The translations under genes were made by a program, and so were the position numbers. Under the pieces are notes generated by a model. The model had not been told where the DNA came from. It searched no databases and saw only the letters and a list, made by a program, of their open reading frames with translations. From Anaerolineales bacterium (GTDB lineage Bacteria > Chloroflexota > Anaerolineae > Anaerolineales > Villigracilaceae): 15,060 nt of DNA. The DNA is taken from assembly GCA_025938055.1 (NCBI GenBank), contig JAICQC010000063.1:1-15060 (forward strand), read 5' to 3'. Of the stretch, positions 7,259 to 13,631 are shown in pieces. Position 1 is the first letter of the stretch, and each line of letters starts with the position of its first letter.

Positions 7259-8248
7259 CTAGCTCATCGTCAACGCCATGACGGCTTTTTGAGCATGGAG
7301 ACGGTTCTCGGCTTCATCGAACACCACGGAATTCGGACCGTCCAGGATGGCGCTAGTCACTTCGATATCGCGGTCGGCAGGCAGGGGATGCATATAGATG
7401 GCGTCCTGCCGGGCAACACTGAGCTTGGCATCGTCCATGATCCAGTCCTTGTATGAATCCTGGAGCTTCTTGCCTTCCGTCTTGTCGGTGGTGGTCAACA
7501 GCGGACCCCAGGACTTGGCGTAGATCACATCTGCGTCCTTGCAGGCTTCGGTCATGCCGTCCTTACTGTCGATGATCTCGAAGCTGGTGCCAGCGATGCG
7601 GGCCTGCTCCTTTGCCTGTTCGACGATATCGGGCATGAGCGGGAATTCCGGGGGATACGCCAGGGTCACATCCATGCCAAAGCGCGGCATTTGCAGGATG
7701 AGCGATTGCGGCACGGAGATCGGCTTGAGATAAGAAGCCGCATACGCCCACGAAACGACGATCTTCTTCCTGCGCAGGTCGCGTCCCTTCTTCTCCATGA
7801 TGGTCATCAGGTCCGCCAGACACTGGAAGGGATGGTACACATCGCACTGCATGTTCAGGACCGGGGCGCGGCTGGACCTGGCAACATTGTTCAAATACTT
7901 ATTTCCATCGCCGTAGTCACAGTGACGGATGGCGATCCCGTCGAAATAACGGCCGAAAATTTCGCCGATCTCCACGGGGGTATCGCCATGGGCGATCTGG
8001 GTGGTGTTCGAGTCAATGAACGCGCCGTGCCCGCCCAGTTGCGCCATGCCGGCTTCGAAGGAGCCGCGCGTGCGCGTGGACGAGAAGAAGAACAGCATTG
8101 CCAGCACTTTGTCACGCAGGTACGCGTGAGGTTCACCCAGGGCGCGCTTACGTTTGAGGTCCCAGGCGATGTCTAAAATAGTTTCAACTTCCTCTTTTGT
8201 GAAGTCCAGGTCGCCGATGAAGTCGCGACCACGAAAATTGGTTTGCAT
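7259..8248 (-). CDS. ygeW: YgeW-like (knotted-type) carbamoyltransferase
   Basis: This 329-residue member of the aspartate/ornithine carbamoyltransferase superfamily has the carbamoyl phosphate loop SSTRTRGSF (residues 56-64), the second-site motif HPFQCLADL (139-147), and a C-terminal DEAENRLHAQKA. The middle segment VSWAYAASYLKPISVPQSL with RFGMDVTLAYP closely resembles YgeW as I recall it, a knotted carbamoyltransferase of purine/selenium-linked loci. Two points differ: the protein is shorter than E. coli YgeW (near 396), and the usual OTC/YgeW HCLP is HPLP (287-290). The ATG at 8248 has AAGGAG 9 bases upstream; the in-frame extension to 8353 would overlap the phosphatase gene. Proposed role: phosphorolysis of a ureido intermediate to carbamoyl phosphate for the adjacent kinase. 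The natural amine substrate is unknown; plain ornithine transcarbamylase is less likely. Confidence 0.8.
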   Translation of the reverse strand: MQTNFRGRDFIGDLDFTKEEVETILDIAWDLKRKRALGEPHAYLRDKVLAMLFFFSSTRTRGSFEAGMAQLGGHGAFIDSNTTQIAHGDTPVEIGEIFGRYFDGIAIRHCDYGDGNKYLNNVARSSRAPVLNMQCDVYHPFQCLADLMTIMEKKGRDLRRKKIVVSWAYAASYLKPISVPQSLILQMPRFGMDVTLAYPPEFPLMPDIVEQAKEQARIAGTSFEIIDSKDGMTEACKDADVIYAKSWGPLLTTTDKTEGKKLQDSYKDWIMDDAKLSVARQDAIYMHPLPADRDIEVTSAILDGPNSVVFDEAENRLHAQKAVMALTMS

Positions 8249-8301
8249 TTTGTTAGTCTCCTTGTTTACTTGTGGGTGTCGTCTTGCGATCAGGTTTTTG
8301 C

Positions 8302-8826
8302 TTAGGGTTGTACTCTCAATAATTCTGCGCCTACAAATTTTCCATCTTCCCAAAATAGCCGCGCGCCTTCACAATAGTCCACAGCCTCGCCCCAGGTTTC
8401 ATAATCGACATCAGCAAAGGATGCCACAATCCCGAGTTCTACGATCCCGCCGTGATTGATCACCAGCGCGGCATGGTCGTCGGTTAGTGAGTTTGCGAGC
8501 TCGCTATAAAACACAGCGAGTCTCCTGCCATACTCTCCCGCCGCCTGGTGCCGTTTCACTGCTTTGGAATAGGCGGCAAAGGATTGGGGCCATGGCACTT
8601 CGCGCTCGACGTCCTCCCCGTATGTGCTCATCAATTCCATTTGTTCGTCCACAGCAAAACCCATGGCGATGGCAGTCTCGAAAGCACGCGGCAGGGTGGA
8701 TGTGACCACGCGCGCGAACGGACCCATATCCTGCCCGACGCGACGCGCCAGCGTGACTCCCTGTTGCGAAAGGTGAGCACCGGGAATCGAACGAACGGAG
8801 TGGCGGCGGATCTCGATCGTTTTCAC
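8302..8826 (-). CDS. Histidine phosphatase superfamily protein
   Basis: This 174-residue protein is of the phosphoglycerate mutase-like histidine phosphatase superfamily. The phosphate-accepting histidine is His9 in RRHSVR (the common RHG is RHS here). Arg47 lies in STLPRAFET, Glu74 or a neighbour is the likely acid (EDVEREVPWP), and the second histidine is His125 in VINHGGIVE. It starts with GTG, whose last two bases are the first two of the YgeY stop (GTGA overlap), so translation is coupled. No clear ribosome binding site is seen. A gap of 53 bases separates it from the carbamoyltransferase gene. Its substrate is unknown; being locked between YgeY and YgeW genes suggests a phosphorylated intermediate of the same pathway or a housekeeping role in it. 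Confidence 0.85.
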   Translation of the reverse strand: MKTIEIRRHSVRSIPGAHLSQQGVTLARRVGQDMGPFARVVTSTLPRAFETAIAMGFAVDEQMELMSTYGEDVEREVPWPQSFAAYSKAVKRHQAAGEYGRRLAVFYSELANSLTDDHAALVINHGGIVELGIVASFADVDYETWGEAVDYCEGARLFWEDGKFVGAELLRVQP

Positions 8827-10016
8827 TTGATCAGGCTGGGTAAGAGCGCATAGAACTCGGTTGCCTTGACCATGTCATCCAGCGAGACGCTGTCGTTGAC
8901 GGTGTGCGCGGTCTCTTCGTCGCCAGGGCCAAAGCCGATGGAAGGGATCCCCGCCTTGCCAGCCCAGTAGATGCCGTTTGTCGAGAAGTTCCATTTGCCA
9001 GCCGGGACATCGGGCAGACCGATCTGCTGGCGCGCCTGCTGCCCCGCCTGGACGAGCGGGTGATCTTCCTCCAGCGCCCAGGCTGGGAAGTATTTATCCA
9101 CGGGGAAGACAAACCCGGTGTAGGAAGGTTCCTCGTAGAAGAGCTCTTCCACTTTCACGGTGTCGCGGTATTCGGCGGGGATGAGCGCATCCACCTGCGC
9201 CTTGACATCTTCCTTTGTCTCGCCGAAGGTCATGCGGCGGTCGATGTAGATGATGGCTTCATCGGGAACGGCGTTGATCGATGGCGTCTTGACGTGCATG
9301 TCGCTGACGGTAATCTTACCGTGACCCAGGAAGGGATGGTCGCCGAGCTGCGGTTCGAGGTCGCGGATGCCCGCGATTACCGGCAGCAGCTTGTAGATGG
9401 CGTTGTCGCCCAGGTGGTTCGAGGCGGCATGCGCAGACTTGCCCTTGGCGGTCACCTTCATCTCGAGCCTGCCCTTGTGCCCGCGATAGACCTGCATTTT
9501 GGTGGGCTCGCCGATGACGACGAAATCAGGCTTCACTTTGGGGTCCACTTCGACAAACGTGTTCGGCGCGATGCCATCGCACCATTCCTCCATATTGCCG
9601 AAGTAATACGCTGTCCAGCCTTCGAGCAGACCCAACTGCTTCGCAAAGGCGAGTCCATAGACCATGCCGGGTGTGGAGCCTTTCTCGTCACATGCGCCGC
9701 GGGCATACAAAACACCGTCCTCCACTTTGCCGATGAACGGGTCCCATTGCCAGGAAGCCGGGTCGCCGATCCCAACTGTGTCAATATGCGAATCGTAGAC
9801 GATGACGCGCTCACCATTCCCAATGCGCCCGAGGACATTGCCCATTTTGTCAAAGCGCACTTCCTCGAAGCCGAGCTTCTGCATCTCCGCCGCGACGCGC
9901 TCCCCCACATCCTTCAACTGCGAGTCCATGGAGGGAATCGCACAAATGTCGCGCATGAACTGAATGATATTCGCGCGATTTTCTTCCACCTTTTGTCTGA
10001 TTTCCTGAACTGTCAT
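8823..10016 (-). CDS. ygeY: YgeY-type M20 metallohydrolase (selenium-metabolism-linked family)
   Basis: This 397-residue M20 peptidase/deacylase-fold enzyme belongs to the group with DapE, ArgE and YgeY. Metal-site motifs are YDSHIDTV (His77 with Asp79), RGACDEKG (Asp110), MEEWCDG (Glu143/Glu144) and ETAHTVND (His371). GHKGRLEM and SAHAASNHLGDNA mark the dimerisation/lid domain. The motif EEWCDG and the overall length match YgeY proteins, which occur with selenium-dependent molybdenum hydroxylases and purine or urate breakdown genes. The likely chemistry is hydrolysis of an amide or ureido bond in a ring-opened intermediate; the exact substrate is not readable. The ATG has GAGG five bases upstream. 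The gene lies 82 bases after the GntR gene on the same strand. Confidence 0.82.
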   Translation of the reverse strand: MTVQEIRQKVEENRANIIQFMRDICAIPSMDSQLKDVGERVAAEMQKLGFEEVRFDKMGNVLGRIGNGERVIVYDSHIDTVGIGDPASWQWDPFIGKVEDGVLYARGACDEKGSTPGMVYGLAFAKQLGLLEGWTAYYFGNMEEWCDGIAPNTFVEVDPKVKPDFVVIGEPTKMQVYRGHKGRLEMKVTAKGKSAHAASNHLGDNAIYKLLPVIAGIRDLEPQLGDHPFLGHGKITVSDMHVKTPSINAVPDEAIIYIDRRMTFGETKEDVKAQVDALIPAEYRDTVKVEELFYEEPSYTGFVFPVDKYFPAWALEEDHPLVQAGQQARQQIGLPDVPAGKWNFSTNGIYWAGKAGIPSIGFGPGDEETAHTVNDSVSLDDMVKATEFYALLPSLIK

Positions 10017-10098
10017 GTTTACCTCATTGATGAAATAGTAGTAGTGGTAGAGGCATGAGAATCATTTTTCTTATTCTGAGTCTCTTTGTCTCAATGTC

Positions 10099-10824
10099 TT
10101 ATAAGGAAGTTGTGCCCACGCGCCTGTTGACGTGGAAGTTGAAATATCCAGGGATGAAATAACTCATGGAATAATCCACCATTCTTCCATTGGCGGTGTA
10201 AAGCTGGGAAATGAACTGCAGCAGCACATCACCGCGCTGGATCTCAAGCGCCTTGGCAACCTCAGCCGTGGCATTTGTAGCGCTGATGGCGGCGCGGGAG
10301 CTGCGCAGGTCATCGCCGCGCTCGAGCAGGAAGTCCAGCACAGAGCCATTGAAGCCTTCGGGCAGGTCCCGAAGATGAAGTACATCCTCGGGCAAGATAT
10401 CGATCAGATACGCGACCGGGCGCGTATCGGCGCGCATCACCCGCCGGACGCGCGTCAGGCAGGTCCCTACCGCTGCGCCCAGATTGAGCGCATACTCCTC
10501 ATCTGCATCGACCTGCTCGAGGCTCAGGTCGCTTACCGTGATCGCCAGATTCAGGCGCCGCGCCATGGTATCCAGGCTTTCGAGCACTTCGAGCCCGGCG
10601 TCGATGACCGGCACTTTGCCGACCACGAACGTCCCTGCGCCCTGACGGCGGCGAATGAGACCCTGCGTTTCGAAGGTGCGCATCGCTTCGCGCAAGGTGG
10701 CGCGCGAGACGCCCAGCTCCTTTGCCAGCTTGGGTTCGGAAACCAGACGCGAGCCCGCGGGCGTACGCTGGATCAGCGCAGCCAGATCAATTTGCAAACG
10801 TTGAAACGGAAAGTTAGCCATCAT
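10099..10824 (-). CDS. GntR-family transcriptional regulator with UTRA domain (HutC subfamily)
   Basis: This 241-residue regulator has a winged helix-turn-helix at residues 24-68 (SEPKLAKELGVSRATLREAM, then the wing RRRQGAGTFV). A UTRA ligand-binding domain covers residues 85-235, including TRVRRVMRADTRPVAYLIDILP and the C-terminal VDYSMSYFIPG. HutC-type regulators usually repress catabolic genes until a small ligand binds. The first of two adjacent ATG codons overlaps the adenine deaminase stop (ATGA), so it is co-translated with that enzyme and the ligand is probably a purine or a purine-derived metabolite. A GntR-consensus palindrome stands in front of the BMP transporter gene about 8.5 kb away. 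I found no equally good copy in the gap before ygeY or before the membrane-protein genes. Confidence 0.92.
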   Translation of the reverse strand: MMANFPFQRLQIDLAALIQRTPAGSRLVSEPKLAKELGVSRATLREAMRTFETQGLIRRRQGAGTFVVGKVPVIDAGLEVLESLDTMARRLNLAITVSDLSLEQVDADEEYALNLGAAVGTCLTRVRRVMRADTRPVAYLIDILPEDVLHLRDLPEGFNGSVLDFLLERGDDLRSSRAAISATNATAEVAKALEIQRGDVLLQFISQLYTANGRMVDYSMSYFIPGYFNFHVNRRVGTTSL

Positions 10825-12641
10825 CCCTCCAGTACGGGAACAAAATTGAATTTGGTCACATCCACAAGTCCTTTATCTGAAATTCGCAGCTCGGGGATGA
10901 CCACCAGCGCGAGCAGCGAGAGTTGCATATTCGGATTGTTGAGCGTGCAGCCGCAGGCTTTAAAGCCGTTGAGAATGGTTTCCGCTTTCCTTGCTACGAC
11001 ATCCGCTTTTTCACTCGACATCAGACCGGCGATCTTCAACTCGACCTGACCGATCACCTTGCCATTCTTGACGACGACCTGCCCTCCCCCACTCTTTGCC
11101 AGGCTGTTCGCAGCGGCAGCCATGGATTCCTCATCCGTGCCGACGACGATCATGTGGTGGCTGTCATGCGCCACCGTGGACCCGACCGCACACTTGCCGT
11201 CGAAGCCGAACCCGCTGACGAGCCCTATCGTCACGCCGCCCGTCCCCTTGTGACGCTCGACCAGCGCGATCTTGGCAATGTCGCGTTGTAGATCCACTTT
11301 AATTTCGCCATCCACAGGCTGCATGTCGAAAGTCAAATGTCGAGTGGGAGCCTGATTCTCGATCACACCGATCACATTTGCTTTGATTTGAGACCTTTGA
11401 CCCTTCGATACAGCTTCGCCACTCAGAGCAGCGCCTTTGACCTGTAACTTGAAATCTTCCGCTTTCAAACGCCTCTTCAACTTCACTGACTTCGTTGCCC
11501 AGGCAGGATAGGTGAATTTTGGAAGGCTAACCTTCCACTTTCCACCTTCCGCAATCACCTGTCCTTTTGCAATGACAAGGTCTGCCTTGAAATTCTTCAA
11601 ATCCTTTACGAGCACCACGTCTGCCCAGCGACCGGGGGCGATCATACCCATCTCTTTGCTCACGCCGAAGTGCTCTGCGGTGTTGATCGTCATCATCTGG
11701 ATGGCGGTGATGGGATCGAGTCCCTGCTCGATGGCATGCCGCAGGACGCGGTCCATGTGCCCATCCTGCGAGATCGTCTGGGCGTGCGAGTCGTCGGTTA
11801 CCAGGATGAAGTGACGCGGGTCGAGTCCCATCTGGGTGATCGCGCCCACCTGCGAAGCGACATCGTACCACGAGGACCCGTAGCGCAGCATCGCCTTCAT
11901 GCCCTGGCGGACGCGCTCCACGGCGTCTTCGAGAACTGTCCCTTCGTGGTCATCCTCCGCGCCGCCCGCCACGTAGCCGTGGAACGGAAGCCCGAGGTCG
12001 GGCGAGGCATAATGCCCGCCGATGGTCTTCCCGTTCGCATGCGTGATCGCCATTTCCTCGAGCATGTTCTTGTCGCCGCTGAACACGCCAGGGAAGTTCA
12101 TCATCTCGCCCAGCCCGATGATACCGTCCCACTTCATCGCCTGCGCCACTTCTTTCGGACCGATGCGCGCTCCAGGCGTCTCCAGCCCCGGCGCGGACGG
12201 GACACATGACGGCATCTGCACCCAGACGTGGATCGGCTGTTTCTGCGCCTCGTCCACCATCAGCTTGACGCCTTTGAGCCCGAACACGTTGGCGATCTCG
12301 TGCGGGTCGATGAACATGCCTGTCGTGCCGCGCACTGCCACGGCGCGCACAAATTCCGTCACCGTGACCATGCCCGATTCGACGTGCATGTGCCCGTCGA
12401 GCAATCCGGGAACAAGGTAGCGTCCCTTTGCATCGATGACCTTCGTCTTTTTCCCAATCGTGTGGCTGGCATCCTCGCCAACGTAGGCAATATGCCCGTC
12501 CTTCACGGCAATATCCGAGCCAGGGATGATCTCGCCGGATTGGACCGATACCCATTGACCGTTCCGGATGACCAGATCGGCAGGGAGGCGTCCCATGGCA
12601 ACGTCTACCAGTGCACGAGTTAGTTTGGGTGATGCAGTCAT
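10821..12641 (-). CDS. ade: Adenine deaminase
   Basis: This 606-residue amidohydrolase converts adenine to hypoxanthine and ammonia. The metal-binding HxH is in LDGHMHVESG (His84, His86), followed by IDPHEIANVFG (residues 112-122), SCVPSAPG (145-152), GEMMN with Glu179, GGHYASPDL, GGAEDDHEGT and VTDDSHAQT. This is the order typical of bacterial Ade, and the length agrees. The C-terminal domain contains the Ade landmark GSTVAHDSHHMIVVG. The ATG at 12641 is preferred because GGAG lies five bases upstream; an in-frame TTG at 12665, directly at the previous stop, would add eight residues. Upstream are two small membrane protein genes and downstream, overlapping by four bases, the GntR regulator. 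The enzyme would feed purine breakdown or salvage. Confidence 0.95.
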   Translation of the reverse strand: MTASPKLTRALVDVAMGRLPADLVIRNGQWVSVQSGEIIPGSDIAVKDGHIAYVGEDASHTIGKKTKVIDAKGRYLVPGLLDGHMHVESGMVTVTEFVRAVAVRGTTGMFIDPHEIANVFGLKGVKLMVDEAQKQPIHVWVQMPSCVPSAPGLETPGARIGPKEVAQAMKWDGIIGLGEMMNFPGVFSGDKNMLEEMAITHANGKTIGGHYASPDLGLPFHGYVAGGAEDDHEGTVLEDAVERVRQGMKAMLRYGSSWYDVASQVGAITQMGLDPRHFILVTDDSHAQTISQDGHMDRVLRHAIEQGLDPITAIQMMTINTAEHFGVSKEMGMIAPGRWADVVLVKDLKNFKADLVIAKGQVIAEGGKWKVSLPKFTYPAWATKSVKLKRRLKAEDFKLQVKGAALSGEAVSKGQRSQIKANVIGVIENQAPTRHLTFDMQPVDGEIKVDLQRDIAKIALVERHKGTGGVTIGLVSGFGFDGKCAVGSTVAHDSHHMIVVGTDEESMAAAANSLAKSGGGQVVVKNGKVIGQVELKIAGLMSSEKADVVARKAETILNGFKACGCTLNNPNMQLSLLALVVIPELRISDKGLVDVTKFNFVPVLEG

Positions 12642-12665
12642 GGATTCTCCGTGAGCAATAACCAA

Positions 12666-12965
12666 TTATTGTGTCAGAACAACAGAAGCAAGGACGATGG
12701 CTGCAACGACCATCGGTGTAATCAATAACCAGGCGATCAGGCTCCTGTAACGCGTAACGGCATAGGCTGCACCAAACTGAAGTAAAGGGAGTAGCAAGCC
12801 CGGCATACGAGATGCGGCGGTCAGGTACGCCGCAAAAGGGATACCGACAATTCCAGCAGCCACGAGGAAAGCCGGCTTTTTCCACCACACGCCTGCCACC
12901 GAAAGGAGGATGGAGATGAGGATCGCAGGCCAGCCAAAAACGATTTGAACAAGGATATCTGTCAT
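12666..12965 (-). CDS. Small four-helix membrane protein, copy 2 of a tandem pair
   Basis: This 99-residue very hydrophobic protein has about four membrane segments (near residues 5-25, 28-46, 53-70 and 74-97) and a basic RYRS loop. It aligns along its whole length with the next protein upstream: FGWPAILISILLSVAGVWWKK corresponds to VGWFAILVTVVLAIIGLVKN, FLVAAGIVGIPFAAYLTA to FLLAAAILAFPYSWFLSG, and SLIAWLL to EMIAWLL. The ATG at 12965 is used; an upstream TTG (12995) would overlap the previous gene by 26 bases. The ribosome binding site is weak, so coupling to the upstream gene, four bases away, is likely. I do not recognise the family. Lying directly before adenine deaminase, a transport or accessory role is possible but unproven. 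Confidence 0.75.
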   Translation of the reverse strand: MTDILVQIVFGWPAILISILLSVAGVWWKKPAFLVAAGIVGIPFAAYLTAASRMPGLLLPLLQFGAAYAVTRYRSLIAWLLITPMVVAAIVLASVVLTQ

Positions 12966-12969
12966 AACA

Positions 12970-13281
12970 TCACGCTGACCCTGCCGAAATGACAAAGAAC
13001 AGAAGAAGGATCGCCAGAAAGAACGGGATAGCCAGCAGCCAGGCGATCATCTCGCGCCCGCGGAATATAAAGTAACTGGAGCCAAAGAGCAGCACCGGCA
13101 GCAGGAACGCGGGTGACTGGATGACCGGGAATCCGCTCAGGAACCACGAGTACGGAAACGCCAGGATCGCCGCCGCCAGCAGGAAACGGTAATTATTCTT
13201 CACCAGACCAATGATGGCGAGCACGACCGTCACCAGGATGGCAAACCAGCCGACGAGTAGGGAGAGGAGGAGATCGAGCAT
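12970..13281 (-). CDS. Small four-helix membrane protein, copy 1 of a tandem pair
   Basis: This 103-residue integral membrane protein has about four hydrophobic helices and few charges, chiefly the KNNYR loop near residue 30 and the FRGRE loop near residues 73-77. It is similar in layout and sequence to the downstream protein and appears to derive from an old tandem duplication. The ATG is at 13281, with only a weak GTGAG-type site upstream. It is followed after four bases by its paralogue and then by adenine deaminase. The plus-strand promoter of the 55-codon gene begins just 2 bases upstream of its start codon, so the two transcripts diverge from a very tight region. The function is unknown. 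Confidence 0.75.
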   Translation of the reverse strand: MLDLLLSLLVGWFAILVTVVLAIIGLVKNNYRFLLAAAILAFPYSWFLSGFPVIQSPAFLLPVLLFGSSYFIFRGREMIAWLLAIPFFLAILLLFFVISAGSA

Positions 13282-13282
13282 A

Positions 13283-13311
13283 TTGAAATCAACTCACGAA
13301 ATTGCTATACT
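13283..13311 (+). promoter_or_regulatory. Promoter of the 55-codon membrane protein gene
   Basis: TTGAAA (13283-13288) and TATACT (13306-13311) are separated by exactly 17 bases, a good housekeeping-sigma match. Start of transcription would be near 13318, giving a leader of about 77 bases before the ATG. Confidence 0.6.
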
Positions 13312-13394
13312 GATTACAAGTTCCTGGATGCTGACTATCCGGTCAGGAGGCAAGGGAACAAGCACCATTCGCTGATGTTAAAAAGGAGAATGCC

Positions 13395-13562
13395 ATGAAA
13401 CTTTCAGCACCTAAACAAATCACCTGGATCATCGCTGTAATTTTGGGCGTACTTGGCTTGCTAGGAAGCTTCGGCCTGCCCGGACTGGCTGGTCTCGCTT
13501 TCTGGCTGGCGTTCCTGGGGTTTGCGATTCTAGCCATTGCCACGTTCGTTGATGGCCTGTAG
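13395..13562 (+). CDS. Tiny two-helix membrane protein, 55 residues
   Basis: This is the only plus-strand gene. It encodes 55 residues starting MKLSAPKQITWIIAVILGVL and ending ATFVDGL, with two hydrophobic segments (about residues 10-24 and 28-50) parted by a Gly/Pro turn. AAGGAG lies six bases before the ATG, a consensus promoter lies upstream and a hairpin terminator downstream, so it is a complete single-gene unit. From memory it resembles a recurring group of tiny bacterial proteins that begin MKLxAPKxIT and have two membrane helices; I cannot check this here and no function is known to me. It is shorter than many gene callers allow and is easily missed. Confidence 0.75.
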   Translation: MKLSAPKQITWIIAVILGVLGLLGSFGLPGLAGLAFWLAFLGFAILAIATFVDGL

Positions 13563-13600
13563 CATCCCAGACTGAACTTTGGCGGCGCCTCCCGCCCTAC

Positions 13601-13626
13601 AAGACTCCCGTTCACACGGGGGTCTT
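13601..13626. terminator. Convergent, possibly bidirectional terminator hairpin
   Basis: AAGACTCCCG (13601-13610) pairs with CGGGGGTCTT (13617-13626), a 10-bp stem with one T-G wobble and a 6-base loop. It sits between the ends of the plus-strand 55-codon gene (13562) and the minus-strand amidohydrolase gene (13632). T-runs on either side are poor, but the A-rich and T-rich ends of the stem itself help. It probably serves both transcripts. Confidence 0.65.
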
Positions 13627-13631
13627 GCCTC

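Noticed and set aside
7249..7259. Arginine deiminase pathway (OTC plus carbamate kinase)
   Set aside because: No arginine deiminase or arginine/ornithine antiporter gene is present, the transferase has HPLP instead of HCLP, and the surrounding genes point to purines.
8249..8353. N-terminal extension of the YgeW-like protein
   Set aside because: The ATG at 8248 has a good AAGGAG, the family homology begins there, and the extension would run into the phosphatase gene.
8904..10058. A 384-codon open frame on the plus strand
   Set aside because: It is antisense to the YgeY-type gene, whose metal-site motifs are intact; the frame stays open because of third-position G/C bias and its translation resembles no family.
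10017..10098. GntR operator or promoter in the gap before ygeY
   Set aside because: Only an imperfect AGAAT/ATTCT repeat and no convincing -10/-35 pair or GTMTAKAC core were found; transcription probably continues from the ade-gntR genes.
12642..12665. TTG start giving adenine deaminase eight more residues
   Set aside because: The ATG at 12641 has a GGAG site and the TTG directly abuts the previous stop with no site of its own.
11950..12888. A 312-codon open frame on the minus strand in another phase
   Set aside because: It overlaps adenine deaminase and the small membrane protein gene and its translation is a Arg/His/Gly-rich out-of-frame product.
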